Assembly (NCBI GenBank): GCA_964405465.1 | Contig: CAYONZ010000023.1 | Span: 1-55,325, forward strand | Reading direction: 5' to 3' | DNA from: CAYONZ01 sp964405465 | GTDB lineage: Bacteria; Bdellovibrionota; Bdellovibrionia; Bdellovibrionales; JAMPXM01 | Length of the DNA stretch: 55,325 nt | Part shown: positions 42,525 to 49,949 of the stretch, one piece after another | Layout of the letters: the number at the start of each line of letters is the position of its first letter | Position numbering within the stretch: position 1 is the stretch's first letter | Position numbers and translations under genes: made by a program | Notes under the pieces: model-generated | Seen by the model: the letters and a program-made list of their open reading frames with translations, nothing else | Told to the model about the DNA's origin: nothing | Databases searched by the model: none

Positions 42525-43196
42525 CTAACGTAGGTCGACAAGTGCCTTAGCTTGTAGAACCTGCGCCTGGTCTTCACTCAACCCCATCCACTCCGAATAC
42601 TCATGAAGCATCAATGCCGTGGCTTGCGCCGGTATTTCTCTAAAATGGACCTTTCTTGCAAGCGAGAAAGAGCTGATACAGAATCGATTGGGACGATGGC
42701 TGAAGATGCTGCCATCAACAGGCCTGCGATCACTATCAAAACACGGCCGATCATCATCTACATGCGGAACCACAGATTGCATAACACTAAATACATTTTG
42801 TGGAGGCAAAAAAAGTGCGCCAAAAAGTCGATTGTGTTCAGGAGACAAAGTGCCCTTCTTAAATTCATTATGTTTATTTAACAAATAAGTCCTAAGAACC
42901 GACACCAGCGACTTCACTTGATCTTCCACCATCTCAGGATCTTGATATCCCTCTGGAGGAGTGGGATTCATGACATTACCTCCTCCTCCACTGACTCCGC
43001 CAACATCATCAAATACTGAAGCCGTAAGCGAGGGCGGAGCACCTAAAAAATCACTCACCGTGAAACGTTCTTGAACACTCGCATTCGACCAATCCTGAGC
43101 CTGAGCCTGAAGAGCCACAATGAAAACGCCGAAAAAAATAAATCCCGATCGCAAACGCCCGCGCCCCCGAAAGCGGGACCCAAAACATCTGTCCAT
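42525..43196 (-). CDS. Exported protein with HExxE motif, function unknown
   Basis: The 223-residue reading begins MDRCFGSRFRGRGRLRSGF with a strongly basic n-region and a signal core (IFFGVFIVALQAQAQ). The mature domain has a Gly-rich segment (GGVSGGGGNVMNPTP) and a C-terminal ATALMLHEYSEWMGLSED, which looks like a partial metallopeptidase helix (HExxE) without an obvious third ligand. An upstream ATG at 43301 has a good AAGGGG site but would put 35 residues, including another hydrophobic stretch, before the signal; the true start is therefore uncertain. Divergent from the TIGR02147 regulator, which may control it. Confidence 0.55.
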   Translation of the reverse strand: MDRCFGSRFRGRGRLRSGFIFFGVFIVALQAQAQDWSNASVQERFTVSDFLGAPPSLTASVFDDVGGVSGGGGNVMNPTPPEGYQDPEMVEDQVKSLVSVLRTYLLNKHNEFKKGTLSPEHNRLFGALFLPPQNVFSVMQSVVPHVDDDRPCFDSDRRPVDGSIFSHRPNRFCISSFSLARKVHFREIPAQATALMLHEYSEWMGLSEDQAQVLQAKALVDLR

Positions 43197-43392
43197 CGAA
43201 CTTCTCGCAAATCCGATGAAAAATCCTAGGGGCAAGCTGATCAATTTACCTAGCCATTCAAGTGGTAACTGCCCTACAATTGGAACCCCAGAAAATTTCA
43301 TTTTCAACCCCTTTATCGTTTTCTCTACCGAACACGTTCAAGCGCCCCTAAAACAGCCCACGCCTACCTCTTCATTTTTGACACGTGAGCGT

Positions 43393-43420
43393 TTGACAGG
43401 CAATTGATTAAAGCTAAAAA
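43393..43420 (+). promoter_or_regulatory. Promoter of the TIGR02147 gene
   Basis: TTGACA (43393-43398) and TAAAAA (43415-43420) are separated by 16 nt. The predicted start is about 27 nt before the ATG at 43455. Confidence 0.45.
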
Positions 43421-43454
43421 CTAAAGGCAAAATTAAGTATTGCTAAAGGTAAAA
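43421..43454 (+). promoter_or_regulatory. Two direct repeats CTAAAGG(C/T)AAAA before the TIGR02147 start
   Basis: CTAAAGGCAAAA (43421-43432) and CTAAAGGTAAAA (43443-43454) are 22 bp apart, two helical turns, the second containing the ribosome binding site. A related stretch TTAAGTATTACTAAAGTA occurs at 47890-47907, upstream of another gene. Candidate binding site of the regulator itself. Confidence 0.4.
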
Positions 43455-44264
43455 ATGAAGCTCTCCATTTTTGAATACAAAGACTACAAGCGTTTTATTC
43501 GTGATTGGATCGACCAGAGCCCTCAGCAAGGGCGTGGGCTCAGAACCAAACTTGCCGAAGCACTGGGATGTCAAACGGCGTTTGTCACACATGTCTTGTC
43601 TGGCGAATACCACTTCAGTCTTGAACAGGCAGAAGCATGCGCGCGATGGATGGGTCTCGAAGAATCCGAATTGGATTTCTTTTTTCAATTGATTCTACTT
43701 CAGCGAGCCGGAACCAAAAATCTCCAAAAACATTTTGAGAGACAGATTTCACAAAAACGCGAACAGCAGACTCTGCTAAAAAAACGGGTTAATATTCCAG
43801 AAACGCTCTCCAATGAAGATCAACAAATCTATTACTCAGAATGGACCTACGCCACACTACATATGGCGGTTTTAATTCCTGAGCTGCAAACGCTTGAGGG
43901 TTTGCAAAGCCGATTTGCTATCCCTCCAGCTAAGCTTCGTTCAACACTTGATTTTCTTGTCAATCGTGGCTTGATCGCTTTTGAGAAAGGACGATTCAAA
44001 TCTCTTAAACCCGTGTTGCATCTTGAAGTTGAATCGCCACTTATCAAGCTCCATCACACCAATTGGCGTTTACGGGCTATTGATACAATCGATCGAAAAT
44101 CCTTCGAGAATCTCCACTACTCTGGAGTGATTTCACTTTCAAAAGAGGACTATGAGTGGGTGCGAGAAAAACTCTCACAACTTCTCAAGCAAGTCGTCGA
44201 GCGCCTCAAGAACTCTCCCGACGAAAAACTGGCCTGCTTGAATTTTGATTGGTTCGAAATTTAG
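43455..44264 (+). CDS. TIGR02147 family DNA-binding protein
   Basis: The 269-residue protein starts MKLSIFEYKDYKRFIRDWID, followed by an HTH-like part (LRTKLAEALGCQTAFVTHVL, then EQAEACARWMGLEESE) and a second winged-helix region (LRSTLDFLVNRGLIAFEKGR). The FEYKDYKxFI opening and two-part layout match TIGR02147, a family I associate with Bdellovibrio relatives and Fibrobacter. It is probably a transcriptional regulator. The ATG at 43455 has AAAGG upstream; a TTG at 43440 is an alternative. It is the strongest single lineage marker in the window. Confidence 0.85.
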   Translation: MKLSIFEYKDYKRFIRDWIDQSPQQGRGLRTKLAEALGCQTAFVTHVLSGEYHFSLEQAEACARWMGLEESELDFFFQLILLQRAGTKNLQKHFERQISQKREQQTLLKKRVNIPETLSNEDQQIYYSEWTYATLHMAVLIPELQTLEGLQSRFAIPPAKLRSTLDFLVNRGLIAFEKGRFKSLKPVLHLEVESPLIKLHHTNWRLRAIDTIDRKSFENLHYSGVISLSKEDYEWVREKLSQLLKQVVERLKNSPDEKLACLNFDWFEI

Positions 44265-44332
44265 CATGAGGGAAGCCAGTCGCCATTCGCCCCCCCAAAA
44301 AAAGAAAACCATCACCTCTCTGTAAATACATT

Positions 44333-45076
44333 CTATTTAGGAACACCTGCATCGATCCAGCGCAGCAGAAAATCCACCTCTTCCTTCGTCAATCCCTCAT
44401 CTGGGGGAGGAGGCATTCGATCCTCATCCAATCGTGTGACCGAATGAATGAACTTACTACTCGCTGCGGGGCTCCGCCAGAGCATTGGTCTTTTTTGAAT
44501 TTCTTCATATGGAAAAAACAAAATACCTGCGACTTCAATATCATCAGCATCAGGATTGTGACAGGTGATGCATTTGGGCTGAAGGATACGCTGAACCACA
44601 TTCTCATAAGTGAGTGCGATTTCAGAAAGAGGCAGCTTCGCACCGCCACCACCAGCACCTCTATTTTTGCACTCGCTTAAGGATGAAACTTTTTGACTCC
44701 CCTGTTCTGGAGCTCCACTAGCTACCCAGGCATTCAGCACGGCCTGTTGACATGAATCCAACAGTGCATAGCCGTTTTTTGCGGGCGGCATGCTGCCACT
44801 TGTGATTTCACTTTGCACAAGGTTTAGCTTCTGTCTCACTAAAGACAAGGTGCTGAGATCAGGACTGTTTTTTCCAGAGTGACAGCTCCGACAACTCGAC
44901 AAAACACCGACTTGCACTACGGGCCAAGAGATCAAAGAATCCCCTGTCAATTCACTACCCGAGGATTTTTGTGCCCTCTCGGCAAAAGCATTGGCGTCTT
45001 TTATGGTTCGATAGTTACAGCTCGCCAAAACAAAAGCCATTGCCGTCAAAGCAAATCGCAAAATCCATTTGCGCAT
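44333..45076 (-). CDS. Dihaem c-type cytochrome-like lipoprotein
   Basis: The 247-residue protein has a lipoprotein signal (FALTAMAFVLASC, lipobox Cys20). Two haem-binding motifs follow: CRSCH (62-66) and CITCH (169-173). Each is followed by a Met-Pro-Pro segment (GSMPPAKNG, RMPPPPDEG) that may supply the axial Met. A Gly-rich linker separates the two domains. It would be a periplasmic or outer-membrane-anchored electron carrier. Last gene of the yceI-like/porin/cytochrome cluster. The ATG at 45076 begins the signal; the open frame extends upstream without one, and the ribosome binding site is weak. Confidence 0.8.
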   Translation of the reverse strand: MRKWILRFALTAMAFVLASCNYRTIKDANAFAERAQKSSGSELTGDSLISWPVVQVGVLSSCRSCHSGKNSPDLSTLSLVRQKLNLVQSEITSGSMPPAKNGYALLDSCQQAVLNAWVASGAPEQGSQKVSSLSECKNRGAGGGGAKLPLSEIALTYENVVQRILQPKCITCHNPDADDIEVAGILFFPYEEIQKRPMLWRSPAASSKFIHSVTRLDEDRMPPPPDEGLTKEEVDFLLRWIDAGVPK

Positions 45077-45149
45077 AACAAAAACTTGCACAGATCGAAC
45101 ATCGTGACTCCGCAAAAGCGGATCTTTGAAAATACGCAAAAGCACAGTT

Positions 45150-46349
45150 TTAAAGATAATAATGTAATAGAATCCAGGCATAAATAGACTCCTTTGGATC
45201 GCTAGACATGTTCACCTGCTGGGTCAAGGCCCCACTCACTTCAAAATGTGGACGAGGAAAGAATTGAAATCCAGGGCCGAGTCTCCGCATTCGAGTTTCA
45301 TTGTCCCGCACGTCGGACTGTTGCGATTCGAGAAAAAATAAGGCATCGAAACCTTTGAACAGAGTGTAGCCCAATTTCTGATAGCTCGCCCATCCGACCG
45401 AATTGTCCTCAGCCGATCCTGCACCTTTGGTGGTCACATTCTTGCGATCAATTTCGCTCAACCAAAAAAACCTTTTGCTGAAACCCAAAACACCCCATAA
45501 CCCAGATAGATCGGTGCGTGCAGTACTTGTGGTGGAATGCAGAAGGTTGAACGCCAATTTGTATCGATCCTGAAAGCTGTACTGTACCTGTGCCAACCAT
45601 GATCGCTCCGGATCCTCTTCAGCAAACTGCTTAGCAAGCGAAATATTTCCAGACCAAACAGGACCTGTCCATTGTGCCTCAATAACATCACGGCGAGCAC
45701 CCAATCCGAAGCCAGAAAAATTTCGAACAAAAGCAATATGGTCACTAGAAAACAAACCATATTGAGGAACAAACCGTCCTACCCGAAAACTCAATTCTTC
45801 AATTGGTCGAAGCATCGCATAATACTGAGTGCCAACATCACGCCAGACCAATGAATCCTCAGCCACTCCTGAATCTTGGACCTCACCAATGTTGACGACT
45901 GCCGCCCACAGGTCACGCACCAAACCAAGCGCGAGGTCCGCCTGCATCTTTACAAAGCGACCCTGTTTCATTATGGCGTCTTCTTTGTGAACCTGTACCG
46001 CACGAACATCGCCTCCGATGAGAACCCACTTTTCAAGAGCTTCCCTTTGCAACTTGGAATCCAGCCATCCATGCATGAACCCGGCTTCGCTTTCGGTTCC
46101 CCAGGTGCTCAAAATTTCTGAGCTCAAACTTTTTCCGTACGAGGTCAACAGGCCCCCTCCAGAAGGAGAAACGTGACAAGCGGCACAGGTGTTGTATTGG
46201 AATCGTGTCATCTCCACAAAGGCGAAAGACGAATTTGAGTCGAACATCATGAGAGCAAAGGTCAGAACCATCATCCAAACTGGAGCACGATTTGTCTTTG
46301 AGCCAGAAGTACTTTGAATAGTCCTCAGAATTTCAATAACAATCGACAT
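45150..46349 (-). CDS. Outer-membrane barrel with N-terminal CxxCH haem motif
   Basis: The 399-residue protein has a signal peptide (hydrophobic part VWMMVLTFALMMF) and, near the mature N-terminus, FQYNTCAACHVSPSGGGLLT: a c-type haem site (C55, C58, H59). The remaining ~330 residues alternate aromatic and polar strands (FSFRVGRFVPQYGL-type) and end ILLHYYL, as in trimeric or monomeric porins. A haem at the periplasmic mouth of a barrel suggests an electron-transfer role. The ATG follows AAAGGA three bases after the YceI stop. Family known to me only as uncharacterised cytochrome-porin-like proteins. Confidence 0.75.
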   Translation of the reverse strand: MSIVIEILRTIQSTSGSKTNRAPVWMMVLTFALMMFDSNSSFAFVEMTRFQYNTCAACHVSPSGGGLLTSYGKSLSSEILSTWGTESEAGFMHGWLDSKLQREALEKWVLIGGDVRAVQVHKEDAIMKQGRFVKMQADLALGLVRDLWAAVVNIGEVQDSGVAEDSLVWRDVGTQYYAMLRPIEELSFRVGRFVPQYGLFSSDHIAFVRNFSGFGLGARRDVIEAQWTGPVWSGNISLAKQFAEEDPERSWLAQVQYSFQDRYKLAFNLLHSTTSTARTDLSGLWGVLGFSKRFFWLSEIDRKNVTTKGAGSAEDNSVGWASYQKLGYTLFKGFDALFFLESQQSDVRDNETRMRRLGPGFQFFPRPHFEVSGALTQQVNMSSDPKESIYAWILLHYYL

Positions 46350-46351
46350 GG

Positions 46352-47038
46352 CTATTTTCCTTTGCGTTCAAGTTCAAGCTTCACTTCGATCTCCACACGA
46401 TCGGCGACCTTGATTCCCATATAGGAAGGAATTTCGATATTGAAATCACTCAATGCCAAGGAAAAATTTGCCACCACTTCTGAGCGATCGATTTCACTTT
46501 TGCCTGTCGAATCACTTGGCAATCGTACTAACTTCGTGAGCAAAAAATCTCCCTCGATCACGCGACTCACTTGATGCAACTCCAGAGTTCCTTTGAACCG
46601 AGATTTCTCTTTACTGAGCAAACATTTTTCAAGATCCATCGGCAACTCAAAGGATTCAAATCTTAAAATGGCCTGCGGTGCTTTTTCGACCTCTAAATAC
46701 TTTTTCTTCATGTGCTCATCGCGAATTTCAAGGCCCGTGTCGAGAGAAGCGAGTGGCAAACTGATTTCACCACTCAGCTTTTGCTGATCAATAGACAATG
46801 TGGCCTCCAGTTTCTCTGAATGGCCGTGAATTTTAAGCATGGCAGGTTTGCCAATTGCGATAAACTCCACCGAATTCTTGGTCGCAAGTAAATTTTGTGA
46901 CAAGGCTTCAGGTGAGGCGAACAAGGCAACAAAACAACTCAAGACCGCGCCGAAGATTTTAAACTGAGACCGGGCATTGATCCGATCTCTTTGCAATTGC
47001 AACTCCAGAGAATTGAATCTCGACAAAACACTGATCAT
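46352..47038 (-). CDS. YceI-like periplasmic protein
   Basis: The 228-residue protein shows the YceI lipocalin-like pattern: VEFIAIGKPAMLKIHGHSEK, ISLPLASLDTGLEIRDEHMK and KKYLEVEKAPQAILRFES, then KGTLELHQVSRVIEGDF. YceI proteins bind isoprenoid quinones or similar lipids in a beta-barrel. A hydrophobic N-terminal segment (FGAVLSCFVALFASPEALS) indicates export, though the n-region is long. The ATG at 47038 has GAGGGG eight bases upstream. First gene of the three-gene haem cluster, consistent with delivery of electrons from a quinone-type ligand, as inference. Confidence 0.75.
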   Translation of the reverse strand: MISVLSRFNSLELQLQRDRINARSQFKIFGAVLSCFVALFASPEALSQNLLATKNSVEFIAIGKPAMLKIHGHSEKLEATLSIDQQKLSGEISLPLASLDTGLEIRDEHMKKKYLEVEKAPQAILRFESFELPMDLEKCLLSKEKSRFKGTLELHQVSRVIEGDFLLTKLVRLPSDSTGKSEIDRSEVVANFSLALSDFNIEIPSYMGIKVADRVEIEVKLELERKGK

Positions 47039-47143
47039 GATCAACACCCCTCTTTTTGCTTCGGTATCCGAAAAGTTTCAAATTCAGGATATCGAACTTT
47101 TGTATATAGACTTGGCCGTAAAGCTATTTTGTAGCAGATCAAC

Positions 47144-47686
47144 CTAGAAACCGCGTGAAAGTACTTTTCCCTGGATGTCCATTTGCAAATGATAGATTCG
47201 CCCATCAGCAAGTTTCACATTCAACAAAACTCCTGCGTTGTTCTTAACGAGCTCAACCGCTTCGGTATTTTGTGCGACAGTCAGATAATCTGCTGATTCC
47301 GCCAGATGATCCACAAAGGCCTCAGCACCGAGGTCCAAAAGTTCGGCTGCACTGGCCGACGAAAACACCGGACTCTGTAAATTCACCGAGTTAAAAGCGG
47401 AGCTGAAGGCCACGACTTTTCCGGATAAATCAAAGCTCAAATTTAAAAGATTGGGACTCTGTAGGTCCGCAGATGGCGAGCTTGCTTGAACCTCGAATCC
47501 TTGAGGAGTCTTTTGGATAGCGACCAAAGTCACATCCGTTTGATAGCTCTTGTCGATCTTGCCTTTATTTACCAAACCAGAAATTTGATACGAGGTCTTT
47601 TCTATGATCCCCATAGGCGTCATCGTTTTTGCATGAGCGTGAAGCACCAACATCGACGTGATCAGACTTAAAACTATAGCTTTCAT
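47144..47686 (-). CDS. Exported protein of unknown function
   Basis: The 180-residue product has a signal peptide (MKAIVLSLITSMLVLHAHA) and a beta-rich mature domain (TDVTLVAIQKTPQGFEVQAS, LSFDLSGKVVAFSSAFNS) ending VLSRGF. GGGGG precedes the ATG at 47686. It is 105 nt upstream of the YceI gene in the same direction and may be in the same transcript. No family recognised. Confidence 0.55.
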   Translation of the reverse strand: MKAIVLSLITSMLVLHAHAKTMTPMGIIEKTSYQISGLVNKGKIDKSYQTDVTLVAIQKTPQGFEVQASSPSADLQSPNLLNLSFDLSGKVVAFSSAFNSVNLQSPVFSSASAAELLDLGAEAFVDHLAESADYLTVAQNTEAVELVKNNAGVLLNVKLADGRIYHLQMDIQGKVLSRGF

Positions 47687-48040
47687 TTTTCCCCCAAGGT
47701 GCCCCCGCACCATTTAAATTTAAACAGCTCCATCGCGCGCAAAATTTGCGAACAACAGCTGAGTCTCGGGAGGCCTGACTCACTTCAGACACCCCACTCC
47801 ATTCATTTTCAGATGAATGTCGACTTCTTGATCTTTTTCCAATTCAAGAGCTGGTACAATTTGTATTTGTTAAATTAATAAACCATTTATTAAGTATTAC
47901 TAAAGTAGATGCAAAATGGGCTTCTTGACCCAAGTAGAACACGTGGGTCGAACGGCGTTAAGCCACCAAGGTGGCAAACTGCGCACCTTCGTAGGCATGC
48001 GATGATCTTTCTTTAGGCGATGATCATTTTTAGAAATGCA
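47687..48040. other. Spacer with several hairpins and an AT-rich promoter-like region
   Basis: Hairpins seen are GGTGC-CCCC-GCACC (47698-47711), GACCCA paired with TGGGTC (47927-47932 with 47944-47949) and GCCACC-AA-GGTGGC (47962-47975). GCGATGATC occurs twice near 47998-48024. The last features lie after the transglycosylase stop and may terminate it. The AT-rich 47865-47910 could hold the promoter of the exported-protein gene and contains the TTAAGTATTACTAAAGTA stretch. No gene supported. Confidence 0.45.
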
Positions 48041-49354
48041 TCACTGCCCTTTTAAGCGTTTGATGAGTTCGACAGTTGCATAGGAGTCTGCCGGTAAGCC
48101 AAAGCGCATTTGCATTTCTTTGACCGCGGTCCGTGTGGCAGATCCAATTTTTCCATCCGCCTGACCAATATCAAATCCTCTTGCCAACAAAAGATTTTGC
48201 AACTCGACAACTTGTTCGTTCGTGAGTATTTCGACATTCGAATTTCCACGTTGCACCGGCCGTGCACCTGCAATTCTGGTCGCCAAATAGGCCGCAGTTG
48301 TCGAATAGACCATTGAAGAATTCCAAGCATAGAAAGCCTGCATATTGGGATAGGCAAAGAAGGCTGGTCCGAATCGACCCATCGGAAGAATGAGTGAAAC
48401 ATCATAATCCTTATTAGGAAATTTAACTCCAACAGGCTTTACACCCAAGCGAGTCCAAAAAGAAATCGGATGGGCAATGGTGGGATCAGCTTCTTGCCAC
48501 GGCAACTCCTGCGGGACACTGACTTCTTGCAACCAAGGTTGCGAGCGTTGCCAACCATGCTGAACAAAGTACTTTGCCACTGACGCCAGAGTGTCTGGCG
48601 TGGAAACCACAAGATTCACTTTGCCGTCACGATCAAAATCAACACCAGACTCTAGATAGTCTTTGGGCATGAACTGTGTGGCCCCCAATTCGCCAGCCCA
48701 ATTGCCAATCATTTCTTCTGGGCGCAAATCTCCACGTGTGACCAGCTTCAGTGCATAGAGCAGCTGACCACGAAAAAACTCGGGGCGCCGGCAATCATAC
48801 GCCAATGTCGTCACACTACTGAGAATCGAAAATTTTCCGGTGACTTTACCAAAATCACTCTCGAGAGCCCAGAGAGAGGAGATCACGGCCCCAGGCACCC
48901 CATAAACAGATTCTATTTGATCAAAAAGACCTTTATTGGTTGTTGCAATCAGATTTTGCGCACGCTTCATTCGATCAAGCGAAGCCATGCGATCTGAAAA
49001 CTGCAAAAAGGACTGCTGAAATACTCCCTGCTTGCGATCTCGCTTTAGGGTTTCTGCATCCAGCACTAAAAAATTTTTCGCTGCCGACCAGGCCTGCTCC
49101 GAAACTCCATTTTGCAGAGCCTCTTGGTGAACGCCTTCAAGCCACGGGCCAAACGCGATATTTTGTTCGCATAGTTTTGCAGCTGCCGTTTTCGTGGTCG
49201 CAGCCATACTCAAGTTGCCGTCAGCCAAAGAGCGAGTTCCAAGGAGTAAGCTGACCGAAAGAAAAGCCGAAACCTGCAACAGCATTCGACTGCGATCAAA
49301 CACCACTCTCCTTGCACAAAAATTTCCATCAGAGCTCAACATTTTCTTCATCAT
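48041..49354 (-). CDS. Lytic murein transglycosylase, MltB family, with peptidoglycan-binding domain
   Basis: The 437-residue protein has a signal peptide-like stretch (LLQVSAFLSVSLLLGTRSLA). The MltB-type catalytic domain follows, with VPGAVISSLWALESDFGK (catalytic Glu in ALESDFG), LLYALKLV and WAGELGATQFMPKDYLESGV, and VDFDRDGKVNL as a Ca-binding-like loop. A C-terminal PG_binding_1 domain spans about 375-437 (VELQNLLLARGFDIGQADGK). It cleaves glycan strands to 1,6-anhydro ends. AGGAG precedes the ATG-ATG start. Confidence 0.9.
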   Translation of the reverse strand: MMKKMLSSDGNFCARRVVFDRSRMLLQVSAFLSVSLLLGTRSLADGNLSMAATTKTAAAKLCEQNIAFGPWLEGVHQEALQNGVSEQAWSAAKNFLVLDAETLKRDRKQGVFQQSFLQFSDRMASLDRMKRAQNLIATTNKGLFDQIESVYGVPGAVISSLWALESDFGKVTGKFSILSSVTTLAYDCRRPEFFRGQLLYALKLVTRGDLRPEEMIGNWAGELGATQFMPKDYLESGVDFDRDGKVNLVVSTPDTLASVAKYFVQHGWQRSQPWLQEVSVPQELPWQEADPTIAHPISFWTRLGVKPVGVKFPNKDYDVSLILPMGRFGPAFFAYPNMQAFYAWNSSMVYSTTAAYLATRIAGARPVQRGNSNVEILTNEQVVELQNLLLARGFDIGQADGKIGSATRTAVKEMQMRFGLPADSYATVELIKRLKGQ

Positions 49355-49415
49355 ATTCTCCTAAAGGTTTTTATAAACACGACGGCGACAGTATGGGTAC
49401 ACAAGTCGCAGTACC

Positions 49416-49499
49416 TTCAAAATCGAGTTCAAAGCCTGCTTCGTAACCTGCTTCAAAAGCTGTTTCAAAAGCTGTTTCAAAAACGGGTTCAAAATCTGG
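49416..49499. repeat. Seven 12-bp tandem units
   Basis: Units TTCAAAATCGAG, TTCAAAGCCTGC, TTCGTAACCTGC, TTCAAAAGCTGT (twice), TTCAAAAACGGG and TTCAAAATCTGG follow without gaps. Two are identical, indicating recent slippage. Confidence 0.85.
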
Positions 49500-49532
49500 G
49501 CCATTTGTTTAAATGTTAAATTGAGGACTGAC

Positions 49533-49555
49533 AGCGTGGCTCTTGCCACGCTTTT
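49533..49555 (+). terminator. Rho-independent-type hairpin on the plus strand
   Basis: AGCGTGGC-TCTT-GCCACGCT is an 8-bp GC-rich stem with a 4-nt loop followed by TTTT on the plus strand. No plus-strand gene lies just upstream, so what it would terminate is unclear. Confidence 0.5.
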
Positions 49556-49559
49556 GGAA

Positions 49560-49592
49560 TGGAGCTGAATTGGAGCTGCGCTGGAGTTGTCT
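49560..49592. repeat. Three 11-bp tandem units
   Basis: TGGAGCTGAAT, TGGAGCTGCGC and TGGAGTTGTCT are adjacent copies in the spacer upstream of the molybdenum hydroxylase operon. Confidence 0.7.
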
Positions 49593-49894
49593 GGGCTCGA
49601 CATGAGATGGCGGTTCCCGAAAATTTGCCGATACACCCAAGACTGCACTTTAAATCACGGACTGTCGAGAGGATGAACACACAAGAAAGTTCTACAAAGT
49701 TGCAACGATCAAATAAGCAGTCGAACAAGAAGCAGTCGAACAAAGACCAACTGAACAAAGTGATCTAAACCAAAGTGATCAAAGAGAGAAAAATACGAAC
49801 GAAAAACTCGCTCAAATTCCCAAATTTCTGTCAATCACGAAAACTTGTTTAGGTTGCGAAGCTAGGTTCAACGCGGATCTGCAGTGCTCTGCAC

Positions 49895-49922
49895 TTGCAT
49901 TCACAAAATTCCTTTATAGAAT
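49895..49922 (+). promoter_or_regulatory. Promoter of the molybdenum hydroxylase operon
   Basis: TTGCAT (49895-49900) and TAGAAT (49917-49922) are separated by 16 nt and precede the first gene. A small dyad AGTGC-TCT-GCACT (49883-49895) abuts the -35 and could be an operator. Confidence 0.45.
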
Positions 49923-49949
49923 AAACCTCTTAAGAAAAGGAATTTGCAA

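Larger units (their letters stand above)
49355..49949. other. 595-nt spacer rich in short tandem repeats
   Basis: No gene is supported; frames here are low-complexity. It contains 7 x 12-bp repeats (49416-49499), a hairpin with T run (49533-49555), 3 x 11-bp repeats (49560-49592), a 15-bp AAGCAGTCGAACAAG doublet (49715-49744) and the promoter of the molybdenum hydroxylase operon. Confidence 0.6.

Noticed and set aside
49416..49592. CRISPR-like array
   Set aside because: Units are 11-12 bp with no spacers between them; simple tandem repeats, and no cas genes are present.
49361..49648. 95-codon minus-strand frame with LKQLLKQVTKQ-type repeats
   Set aside because: It is a translation of the 12-bp tandem array and a spacer, with no family features or clear ribosome binding site.
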